Shown piece by piece: positions 22,218 to 33,600 of a stretch of 64,000 nucleotides of DNA. A program made the position numbers and the translations under genes. Position 1 is the stretch's first letter, and the number at the start of each line of letters is the position of its first letter. The DNA comes from Nephromyces sp. MM_2019 (taxonomy: Eukaryota; Apicomplexa; Aconoidasida; Nephromycida). Below the pieces are notes generated by a model that saw only the letters and a program-made list of their open reading frames with translations, did not search any database and was not told where the DNA came from. Where the stretch lies: assembly GCA_015657535.1 (NCBI GenBank), contig JADHZB010000555.1:59423-123422 (forward strand), given 5' to 3'.

Positions 22218-25200
22218 TTAACAGCATCTAATTTCGCTATATACTCAAAAGAGCAATTAACTTACGAAGATCCATGTTTCTGGGAAATCTTCTCTATCCT
22301 GGTTGGTGGGTTGATAAAGCCCCGATTCTGATATAACATCGCAGAGGCACGCAAAGAGCAAACTACAATTAATAACGACATCAGTGAATAATATTGAATA
22401 TATATATCCCCTTAAAAAATTCACACGGATAATTTTCTAAAAAAGTATACATAAAGCTCCTCTACCTGCCAAGTTATGAAGCGACCATAGTATAAAAGCA
22501 ATGATAGTTAAAGCTCCTGCTGAAAAATTCAAACTTTTTTGGAGCTTTTTAACTTCCCCTAAAACTGTAAACCAAGCCATCTACAGCCAAGAAACAGCGC
22601 CAACAACAGATGAAAACTACAATCAAATCCACAATCATTGATTTGAATACGAAAAAAAAACACACATAGAAGAAGCAGAAGAAGAAGCAGAAGAAGAAGC
22701 AGAAGAAGAAGAAGAAGAAGAAGAAGAATGCACCTGGTAGAGATCTTGAACAGATGCTCGAGATTTTACCAAATCAACTTCACCCTCTTTTACATTTAGG
22801 GTATCCTCATCTTGCTGAGCAGGGTCATTTCCTTGAGAGTCTGTAGCCAGCACTTCATCACCAGGAACAGCAGGAAACAGATCTGCACTGTTTAATTCAT
22901 CCTTGGAAAAGGTATTTTTAGATAAATTTTCTTCTTGTGCTGTGTTTGCCTAGAAAAAATTAGAAGCAAAATAAGGCATTATCACGAAGTCAGAAATGAC
23001 GATGTTCGCCCATGTATTTCGCCTATACCTCATCTTCATGATTCGATCGATTATTGTCTTCTTGGAACTTGGACAAATCAGTGAATAGGCTTTTAGCATA
23101 TTCCTCAAGTTTCGGATCAGGGTCAGAAAGCGCGAATTCCGGGGTTACTTTCACTTTCTTTTCCTCTAGCTTTCTACCCTCCTCTTCACGGGCTTCCTGT
23201 TCCTTCTTTAATGAATAAAAAAATTCAGGAAAGAAATACGCGAATGAAGAACCACGAAAATACCTAAAATATAACGGAAATGCACTGCAATGACTCAGTT
23301 GAAACTTCTTATATGAAATTTAAATTGGTCTAATAAATAAGTAAATGCAATGAAATAAGATTCGCTGACACACACATGGACTATAATTAATGTTGCTAAT
23401 ATGAATAAGTCAAAAATTGCCACGCTAAACAAAAAATAAAGATGCTTCATCACGCCGAATAGAGGAGGAATCATGCCATACAATGTCGTCCAGCAAGGGG
23501 AAAAATTTAAGTCTTAAAATTTTTAAATTGCAGCAAAATTAAAGAATTTCTGAGCCTCCAAAAAAAAAATATCTTCAGTGATAAACAAGAGGAAAAGCGT
23601 GAAAATAGCAGAACACTTGAAGACTTTTATAGACTGGAAAACAACTTTAGCGGGATAATTATAGAGGATGATGTAAAATGGGAACTAGATAATATAAGCG
23701 CGCGTGAAATATTGTTAAAGTTTCGCATCATAAGCGCAGGACACATTCATTTTTTGTAGGGGTCTGCTAACCAGAAATTGGCTGAATATGCATGCATTGC
23801 AACCAAATGCACATATCGCTCAGAAATCCAAGAATCACGATTCAACCAACATTTATGCACCTAAAACATTGTTTTTTGCTGACCTGACCCTATTATTTCT
23901 ACGAATTTTCGATGCAGAAAAGATTCATAATAAGAAGAACATATCCTCTTTGTTGTATTGAAAGGGATAGTCCATACCCATTTCCCAGGAATAGTTTTTT
24001 ATCTCTTTCCCCTTAAATCATTAAATTTATTTTAGGTAAAAAATCTTGTAAGGAACTTGGAGTATTAAATACAAGGCATTCCCCCCCCAAAAAAAAAAAT
24101 ACCACCCACCACCTACCACCCATCTACCGCTAACTCTTATATTGATAAAATACTCAATTTCTCAACAAATATTTTCAGAAATAAGTTAAGCTTGCACTTT
24201 ACAGAACTCAAAATCATAGGGGATTTTCTGATAACTACTAGTAATTATTGATGTACTGAGTTTCCCTATGAAGCAGACGCTACCATGCTTAACCCAGGGA
24301 AAAGAGTATAAAACTAATTTCAAGATTTGTAGAATAGAAAAAAGTACGCATGCATTCCTGGCTTGTCAGCCAGCGAAAATTCAAAATACGGTATCATAAT
24401 TTCATAAAAAAAAGTTGAGCATAATGAAGAGCTTAATAACAAGCTTGAGACACTGAGTAAACAAGAAAAAATTGGCAGGTACCTTGGCTTCATCGTAAAA
24501 AGCTCTGAATTTTTCCGCATGTTCTCCTTGTAGCAGTTCATGCAGTAGTTCCTGTAAAGCAGGATCGATTATTTACCGTACAATATATCCTTTCAAGGAG
24601 TGTACTGTTATATGCACCAAATTTTTATATTTTATGGAGGAAAAAGTTACAAAAGAGTAGAAAAAATATAGCCAAAGAAGTGCAATTTATCTGTGCACAG
24701 CGTAATGCAGAATTTTATAGATACCTTGAAAAATATTAAAAATAGACCAGAAAAGGACATGGCTTTGATGCTTCAAAGCAAAAGGATATAGAATTAAAAA
24801 ATTACTCGACTAAAAGGAGCAAACCAACCTTAAAATCTTTTTGATCTTCCTCTGAGATCCCAGAAAACGCCTCTGGTTCCAAGGGAGCTATCCCTAAGAA
24901 TATATATAAATCTACCCTTTAAAAGTGCAGTTATACAAATTTTGCTGCACATAACTTCTACAACTACAAACCAAAAATAGCCATATAGATGTATCTAAAT
25001 GTATTCTGGGTCTATCTTTATCTATTTTTACGCAAAATAAAGTGGATGAAACGCAGGGATTCGATAGAAAAGCTAGAAGCCATACATATATGCATCAAAT
25101 TGATTTATTCTAGCTTTTTTTATCACAAGTTACTGCATTAAAAAAACTAGGGTAAAAAATCTTAACTTAAAACAGGCAATATATTGCAGTAACATAAGAT

Positions 25201-26947
25201 CTATTTTTGATTCGATCAATAGGTCAGATTAATTGCCTTTCATGCAAGTTCCAAGGTTTTTTAAGTATCTTCCCTTCAATATTATCTTGGTCAGTCTATC
25301 AGTATAGATAGTTTTAACCAGATAACAAAATGAAGCAACTTCTACACTATCGAGATGTACCCCAATAGTTTGTACCACAAATATGATTAAAGCAGTGACT
25401 CACGAAAGCCCACAAAAGGTGGGAGCATGTTCATATAGTTCATAGCAATTTGTTCTGCGCAGTTTAGTTATGCAGGGCGTGGTGTGGAATCTATTGTACG
25501 TAATTTAGTAAGGATTGTGATAAATTACAAAAAGGCCCGGGCAAAAAGCTCTATTATAGCCTTCCAGCACCGTTTTCTCTGTGTACTCGTACTAGTGTTT
25601 TATCTAGATTACTCCTTGGCAAGTTCCTCAAATCATAGTCTAGTTTGATCCACAACGTATCTAGCTCTTAAATAGCCTAAACAGCTTCCTGGACAGAATA
25701 ATATACGAAGCTTATTCAGCTCCACATTGCCCTAGCTTTTTCATTTAAAGACACAGCTGTTACCAAACAATTATGCGTCCATTAGGTGTCAAGATATAGC
25801 AGGCTATCGACAGGTAAACTTATATCTTTAACATTTTTTGTAAATATATGAATAGAAGTTCCTGCACATCTCGTGCACACTTGCTTATTATCCAAGCATT
25901 CAAGCACATTTCTGAGGTCGTATATACATGTGATTGCCTACTCTTTCCAACAATATATGGGCACTTGCTTTAATGATATACAAATGTAAAAACATTTCAG
26001 GCCTCTATCATACTCCAGGCGTGCATTAAGCGTCTTTAAATACCTTGAGAGTCATTTCTTATTGTCTTGTAAGTTTTCGTTTTAGATGGTGGAGAACTGC
26101 ATATCAACTGTGCTGGGTCAAACTGCAAAGCCTATCAAAACAGTAAAGGCGAATGGCCGTACATTCAAAAATTGTGGAAGCAAAGGTTTCAAGGAAAAAA
26201 AACATGAGCATTAGTTCAACCTCTAAGCGTATCATGCCATCCTTATATGTGATAGATAAAAGCCTCAAATAAGCAAGTTGTTATACATGTAAGTCGTAGC
26301 CTCAAAACGAGTTAAGAGGTGAATGTCCCTCGGGAATTAACAGAATCCATCTCATCTTCAACTTTAAAGCGTAAAATGGTGAATTGAAAAATAAGTAGCC
26401 TATAGCTTTTGCTAAAGGCCTCACTTTATAGTGCAACAAGCATGCTATACATGAAATAATGATGACCTTTTCATCACTCTTTAAGTTTTAAACTGTAAAC
26501 TCCAATCAAAAATTCTATTTTCGAAACAATTCAAAATCGCCAAACACTGCCACACAATTACCCAATCTAAGTCTCACTAATCTTCTGAGCGTTTCGCATA
26601 TCTTTCCACATTAAGTTTTAATCCCATCGAGAATGAAGGCAATGCCTCGCAACATGAGCACCCTATTTTGCATCTTTATTTTCGCATATGCACACTTAAA
26701 CGAAGTTATTTACGGAATTAAGATAAATCTAAGAAAAGCTATCTCAAGCCACGAAAAATCAGCCAAAAAAAAAATGATACCCCGATAGAGGGTAGGCAAC
26801 CTGAAGTTTAAGAGGTCTCAAGATTCTTTTCCCATCTCTGAAAGTTGTCCAATAGGATGAAGGAGCGAACCCCAAGATGGTTGAATTGTAGAGGGGTTTG
26901 TAACAGTGTGATGCTCCAGGAAACCGCATAGCCCTACGAGCAAGCAT
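22218..26947 (-). CDS. Single-pass membrane protein with mitochondrial-type leader, unknown function
   Basis: Ten exons fit in phase: 26947-26801, 26122-26044, 25454-25404, 24893-24829, 24551-24483, 23205-23029, 22949-22734, 22580-22466, 22362-22266 and 22227-22218, giving 341 residues. The start MLARRAMRFPGASHCYK is Arg-rich and lacks acidic residues, like a mitochondrial presequence. The middle is charged and probably coiled coil (AREEEGRKLEEKKVKV; DPKLEEYAKSLFTDLSKF), followed by an acidic linker. One membrane segment, LNFSAGALTIIAFILWSLHN, lies near residues 278-297. The last exon is only 10 nt and encodes a Cys-Cys end before TAA. I do not recognise the family. A role in the mitochondrial membrane is inference from the leader and the membrane segment. 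Confidence 0.65.
22664..22729. repeat. GAA/TTC trinucleotide tract
   Basis: About 65 bp of GAAGAAGAA/GCA units. On the minus strand it is a TTCTTC tract starting five bases after the donor of the exon 22949-22734 of the membrane-protein gene, so it lies just inside the intron. Read-through gives a poly-Ser tail, which I take as an artefact. Confidence 0.8.
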
Positions 26948-27360
26948 AATTACGCAATTTCAGCTAAAGATAATTGCAGGAACTTTTATTCTTGAATAGT
27001 ACCGAAAAGGGCTTTAGATATTCAATAGGTTCGGCACAATATTGAAAAAGTTTAAGGCACTGCAGTAAGGAGTAACTGGTGATTACACTCAAGGCAGTCC
27101 ATATCTTACGAGAGTGGAATAAGTTTGAACAGTAGCATCCATGCGCCTTTCAAAGATACTCAGCAGCTGGTTGATCTTGATAATATATAAAAAAGATTTC
27201 CCTTATTATTCACCAGAGCATAATATTTGCGTGAGAACTGCTTTCTTCTAAAAAAACGTGGAGAAGGATCCAATGAAACAAAAAAATTGAAGTTCTAAAA
27301 CCAAATACTTTATATAAAGATAAGCTCGCAGCATCATATAATAACATATGGTTACCGGGG

Positions 27361-28168
27361 CTACTCATGACCAAAAGCCCAAGTCCACTCTTCAAGGAAC
27401 TAAGAAAGTTGCGATAATTTATCAGCTTACACTCTTTCCCCAATGAACTTGCCAGATCGCAAGATAAAACTTTTTCCATTTTCTACATTGGGAAAATTTT
27501 TTCATGCTTAAACTTTTTCCCTCATGGCTTTTGATTGTGCCACTGCCCATGTTCCTGAGACACTGCGGAAACCACACGCTTAGGATGCAATAGTTTCCCC
27601 AATTCAAAATATCAGCAAGCGCACCAATTTGCACAAATGAGCCTTTTTTTGTGGCAGTAACCGTTTTCTTCAGCATTAAATATGGTCTGCAATATGATTC
27701 ACATAATTCCGACTAGCAACGAATAGTTTATACCATGTACCAAGAATGAATAGCTCTTTATGCCGCAGAGAATTCTAAAAGCCTAGCAAAATTGGCGCAG
27801 GAACGCTGCATATATAACTATGATTATATACGATGAATAGTTATGCTCTTGAAGATGGTTTTGGCCCCTTCCTTTTCTCCCACAAACCAATAGTTCGGCC
27901 TCTATGCAGGAACTTCTTACAGCAGTTTACTGTAGTATGTTGGTTCTGCAAAACAATACCTGCAATTGCGCCTCCTTGGGGATTCCGCTTCTACCTTTGA
28001 CCGCCCGGCCAGAAAATACGGGTGAAAGCAAGATTGATCATTTGAAGCGCCGCAACTCTTTGAGCTTTCAGCGGTACCCCAAGCCACAAGTAAGCAAGCA
28101 ATGACTGTGGAGGCAAAGACCCCTAGTATACCCAGGCGACCAAGTTTTATCCATTCCACTCCTATCAT
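27361..28168 (-). CDS. Small protein with N-terminal membrane anchor or signal, unknown function
   Basis: Three exons fit in phase: 28168-27960, 27686-27431 and 27399-27361, giving 167 residues. After MIGVEWIKLGRLG comes a hydrophobic stretch, ILGVFASTVIACLLVAW (about residues 14-30), which could be a signal anchor or signal peptide. A Cys/Ser segment and a basic region with several Trp follow. The protein ends LEEWTWAFGHE. The start is the only upstream ATG in frame. It lies in the same direction as, and about 410 bp upstream of, the start of the 22218-26947 gene. I recognise no family. The short third exon is less certain than the first two. Confidence 0.5.
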
Positions 28169-28169
28169 C

Positions 28170-28850
28170 TTCTATACGGCATCCAGCAGACGATAAATAG
28201 CTGACGATCCCATAATGCTACTCCTGTTACATGAATAGATCCGTTATTTTCACTGCATGCACATGCTTTTATAGAGGACACGAGCGCTTACAGAAAAATG
28301 AACTATTTTCATCCGCTAGCACGCATGAAGTTTAAATTAACGCTTCCTCAACAAAAAAAAGTGAACATCTTCATGACAACTAAGCTTGAGTGCCGCATCA
28401 CTTATGAAAGGCAGCGTTCTGCACTGACTAGGAACAAACATTTGAAGTTGGCGTCTGTCAATATTGTGCTCACCCTTATCACAATCATTGTGCGTATCTT
28501 CATATGCTTGAGTCACCAATTACTTTTCGAAAATTAACAAGCTAGTATAGGGCTAGGAAGCCATCTTTTGCAACTATCTGAGCGCTGCTTCACGATAAGC
28601 GGCGGCCAGAAACAACCATGATTTTATTCGGTGGCTGCTTGCATAAGCATTAGCCCCACGTTACGCCAAATAGACTTGACATTTTCAAGTGAGGAGACCA
28701 CCCCTTTTTAACCAGGGACTTCGTACCTATCCTGTGTGGGCTTCCTCATGCTTTGTCGAGAAGTTAGAAGCCTACATAACACTATCATTTCTTGTGAAAA
28801 CCTTGTGGTAGGCGTACATAGAAATAAATGCAGACCCCCGGACTTACACA
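28170..28850. other. Ambiguous stretch, open frames on both strands
   Basis: A plus frame 28298-28537 (79 residues, ATG start, one hydrophobic segment VNIVLTLITIIVRIFICL) overlaps an open minus frame 28519-28337. Neither has convincing context, so I do not call a gene. A TGA/TAA-terminated minus exon near 28690-28665 (LFGVTWG) may end the candidate gene above. Confidence 0.3.
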
Positions 28851-28851
28851 C

Positions 28852-28916
28852 CTGTCACCATGTGCCCCAATGGCTACAAAAACGCTAATTTCCAAGCTTT
28901 GCAACGCGGCACATTG
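28852..28916 (-). CDS. Isolated exon of an unassigned minus-strand gene
   Basis: The segment is flanked by acceptor CTTCCAG and donor GTGTGT and is open in phase 0 to 2. It reads QCAALQSLEISVFVAIGAHG. A possible first exon starts with ATG near 29120 (MNFCASNSSNKINTTQSM), but its phase does not match without another exon. I do not recognise the family. Confidence 0.3.
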
Positions 28917-29178
28917 CTGGAAGATTCCTCGAAAATAAAATGCTAATCATAACTATAGCAATCCTCAGTTAGCTCAATGATCAAGCCATTTACTCCTCTC
29001 TTCACATACTTTGAAATTGTAAAAGCATATTCAACGAGCTAATAAAATCGAGCAAAGTAGGATGTGACATAGATTGCGTGGTATTTATCTTGTTAGAAGA
29101 GTTTGATGCACAGAAATTCATATTTTTCTGGTGTGGCAGAAAAAAGAGATAAGGCATGATTCCGGAAATGCTAACCAC

Positions 29179-29543
29179 TCAGTTTCTTGGGCCTAGCGCA
29201 TACTTCATTAAGCTGCTCCAAATATTTTTCGGACTACAGCCTAACGCGAGCTTCATATAAAATCTTGGGAACTGGAATGCGGTGCCGCCTTCTTTAACAG
29301 CTAAGAGCTCTGATGTAGCAATACTCAGCCACTACATCAAGGGCATAAGTATAATCACCCTCTCTAGACGATGAGGCCCGATTTTTATCAGATTTTATAA
29401 CATTATTTACGGATACAAAAAGCCGCTAACTTGTGCATAATTCGTGCAAGCTGGAAGTTGTTTTGTTTCGTGAGCGAAGGTATGCCCTGAGCAACCTTAA
29501 TGCCTACCTTCGCATCTGTCCCAATAGTTACAATGGCTAGAGC
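29179..29543 (-). CDS. 3' end of an unassigned minus-strand gene
   Basis: A 36-nt exon 29543-29508 (ALAIVTIGTDAK) joins in phase 0 to the last exon 29331-29179. That exon reads LSIATSELLAVKEGGTAF, continues through ALGCSPKNIWSSLMKYALG and ends at TGA. Upstream exon candidates, such as SQINTEIRIVVKLM near 29815-29770, were not linked. The region 29820-30600 shows nothing else that I can support. I know no family match. Confidence 0.35.
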
Positions 29544-30602
29544 CTGAATTGCATATCTAGCTAGCACTACCGCTATTAGCATCTCCAACTGCTACCTTTC
29601 AGGTCCTTTTAAAAGCCCTTTCTACAAGTAATTCTCAATATTTAGACATAAATATCGGGTAAGCACTTTGCTGAAAATTCTACAAATAGGTGGTACACCA
29701 AAAAGTGGAGTAACTTGCCAAGATCATGCAATCCAAGACACACCCTAAAAAAGCTACCATCAATTTTACTACAATTCGTATTTCAGTGTTAATCTGCGAC
29801 TCTGCAGCAGAGATAATAGTGACCATAAAACATAACTCTTTACTTCAAATTCTAAATTGAGAACTGTGCGATAGGCCATTGGCTACTCTATCTTTCGATA
29901 CCATGAAAAATAGCATATTAGAGCTTAAACTGGTGGTTCTAGCCTTTAATCAATCCAAGACAACATCAGTCCCGTGAATCAAAAAATCGCGCATAAGCAG
30001 GAGGTTGACATATCGAGGACTCATTAATCTAAGTTCCAAGCAACTTTCTGACTCTGCGGATATTTGCTATCCGGAAAAGCTAGGCTCAATTCGCTTTGAT
30101 TGCGCCAACACAACAGCGATAAAACAAGCCCAAAAAAATTTACTCCAAAACACCAAAGGCAAGGATTACTTTACAACAAGTCAATCAGCCGCGCAACATA
30201 CTTAAATGAAACCAAATAACTTTTGTGACTATGCGTAGACTACCTCGTCGTACTTGCAGTTGATACTGTGCGTAGCACGGTAAACGCCGAAAATAGTTGG
30301 TACTAAGCTACGATGGATATGTACGCAGGGTAGGGGGGAATGCAATATTCTAATGTAGGCGTAGCAAATTGGAATTCTCGAGACGTGAAGCTTGAAATCG
30401 CATCACACTCTTCTTATAGCTAATATCGAAATATCACATATTAAGGAGCAAAGTAAACGACAGAATGGCCTTTCCAGCCCTGCAAAAAAAGAATTCTTGG
30501 AAGCTGTATAACGCAGGATAAAAAGATGCAAAAATATTATTGTGAAAGTTTTTCTGTATCAGCTAGGAGAGAGATTTAAGGTAGAATAAACATCAGAGTA
30601 AC

Positions 30603-33600
30603 TCAAGTCTGGTAGATCAAGAATTTATACCCATCTGGATCTTTGATCACGAAGCTTTTCCTCGAGGATAAGAAGGGTTCATCTAAAAACTCATGCTCTT
30701 TAAAGACTAACCAATCCATTGCTCGTATATGTTCCAGGGCCGCTTCTATTTTCGGGGTAGATATTGCAACGTACTGTAATTCAGGCTCTATATTTATCTG
30801 CAAGATTCAGAGTAATATGTACAAAAAAAAGTTAGCAGAGGCATAGTAATAGGCCTAAAAAACATTCAAAAACGATTAACAATAACAAGATATGAGAAGT
30901 TCAACAGAAAACTTCAAATTACTATATACAGGATAACATTAGGCAGGTCAGGCTAGCCATATAGCTAAGCAGAGTATTTACTGCCTCTCAGGGTGCTATA
31001 CTGCGTTAGAGACTACCCGAAAAGGCGTGTGGTGTTGCAACTATAATTTCTGTTTGAAAAGTTAGCATTAGCAGGCCAAGTAGTGTGGAGAGTTACCGAA
31101 AAAAGTTGCAATGTATGTAACCTGAGAGCTACAGAGCGTGAAATTCCGCCTGTTACGTTTATTTTCAACATTTTAGCACCCATAAACCATATTAAGTCTA
31201 GCCTGTGGACAAAATCTCTTAATCCGCACAGAAATAACAATTAACTCAACCAAAGTATCACTAAGGAAATTTTGATTACCTTCATCACCTTTTTCACGTG
31301 TATGATGCAAGGTATTGTTACATCCTTTTTCCTTCAAGTTTTTAATACTCTGGTTTTCTATAAACTAAAAATATGCCCAAATATCGACTAGAAACCTTAT
31401 TTTTTAATTTAACCTACTCAACTAGCATTCTTTCTGCTTCTCAACGGACCTAGTAGCATAATACACAGAATCATACTATGCATTACCATTTTAAGCTAAT
31501 ATTGTTTGAAATATCAATAAAGCCTGAATAAAGAGTTGATAACTAAGTTATAACTGAGCAACTCTAGTATATATCCCGTAAAAGATGCAACGTAAAAAAA
31601 ATACGAACTCAGTGTTTGAACTTACAACATCCTCGTCATAAGCATAAGCCATTTGTAGTAGGGGCTCATTCTGAGCAACTTCACTGGGCTTTGCTCCACT
31701 CGGGCCATACCCGAAAGTCTTACTCTGAGCCGCGTATATATCCCAGGGATGGCTTTTCTCCATCAGATGGCTTGTGTGCTGTACCAACTACGAAATGCAA
31801 GAAGAAACAAAGAATTTCGCGTTTATGAACATAGAAACTTCGAAAGAGGATGCAATTCTGCGCCTGAACTAGTAGAATTCAGCATGGTGTGCAATTCTGT
31901 GGCACAACAGGTAGCATTATGCATGAAGATTGTTCACTACTTCAAGCACTGACAAGTAAGCAAGCGTTTGATTTAAATTTTCGATGAACTCACAGTAAAT
32001 AAGTGGAGAGAAAAACTTTATAAAAGAATGTGAAGGATCTTAAACAGGACTTAAAAGCTAACAATATTGCAATTGAAGAGACCGTGAACACACAGCAAAT
32101 AAGCAAGTGCCAGATTATGTCCCCATGAGGGAGAGCATCAGCAAGTGCTCGAATACATCTTGAAAAAAAAAATTTCATACCTGCATGCCTAACACTTTTG
32201 AATAGAAATGTGAAGCTTCTTTAAGACTTGAGGTGTAAAGCCGAACCTGAAAAAAATAAAAGACTATGCAAACTTTCCTTTAATGAAATATACTAGGTAT
32301 CGCAACCTCAAGAGAAAAAAAGAACCATGAAAGTACAAAAAAATTGTATAGAAGCCAGAAAATATTTTTAGAATAAACTTAGATATATGTGCACCATCAA
32401 TTCAGTCTTTTGTGCAAAACTCCATGTCATAATATAAGATAATAATTCCTTAATATCCATACTTATTAATTCCTAATGATAAAGTATATTTTAATAACAA
32501 AGAAGAATTAAAGCAAGATGAAAAAAAAACTTCAGCATAAACTAGCCCTCCAAATAGGGAATGTTCAGCAATACTTTGAGGAGCTAAAAAGTGAATTTTT
32601 TTCCATCAAATTTGTATGATAGTTTTAGTTGAAGTCACACTTTGGGTTCCTAAAAAAATGAGATATTATTAAGCTTCATTTGGTTTAATTACAAGCTTTA
32701 ATTTTAAAATAAATAGATTTAAAACTGGAGTAATACATTTTTTCCTTGGTATTTGCATATTGCAGATTGGCCGAAAGAGATGAGAAGTAGAAGAACAAAA
32801 TCATCTCTATGACTATCAGCATGAAATAATTTGAAAATTCTTGCATCCAAAATGCAAAAAGCAACCGAAAAAAATACAACCCAAGCGAGCTTTAAGTATA
32901 TCCACTATGGGAAAAATGATTCGCTAAAAGGAGAGATAGGCCACAAGTTTAGTGCACAATACAGCCTGACCTAAATTAAAACTTATTTAACGTCTCTCTC
33001 GCAGGAAATCTACATTTTTTGCGCCAGAAACCTAGCGCACTCAATCACTTTTATTTTTCTGAGTAAAAACTAGAAATGAAGATATCCATTTTTCACGGCT
33101 ATTCAGGCACAGTATATATCAACAAAAATGGCAACTCACTCGTTTTAACACTTTGTTACCAGCGAAGTTCGATGGATATTCTACGATTTCCAGTCCAAAA
33201 CTGTTTGGATCAAATATGAAGGCGTTTCTGCAAAATTTTTCTAGCGTTGCCTAAGGGTAGAGAAGTGGCTTCAATATTTTTCACGGTGGCAAGAAATCAC
33301 AAATAGCCTTAAAGGCAAAAGGCATAGGACATGAAGTGCTAATAAAAAGTGCGGCTAATAACTGCGGGGGCTGAAAGCAGCATGGAATTTTAATAAAGTA
33401 GTCTTGAAACCTGCAATATCGAAATATTAAGAAAAAATAAAACTGTCCAGTCATAACATGTGTTTTCATCACCGTCATATAATAGTCCCTTCATTTTTTA
33501 TTCTTGAATAAAAAAGAGGCAAAATTTTGGGTTAAGCAGTACATAGCACTGTCTCGAACTCCTCTGTTCTCCAGGAGTTGTCAAGTTCCCAGTACCACAA

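Noticed and set aside
26759..26947. 62-codon frame as a free-standing small gene
   Set aside because: It is the first exon of the 341-residue gene; the coding part stops at the donor after 26801.
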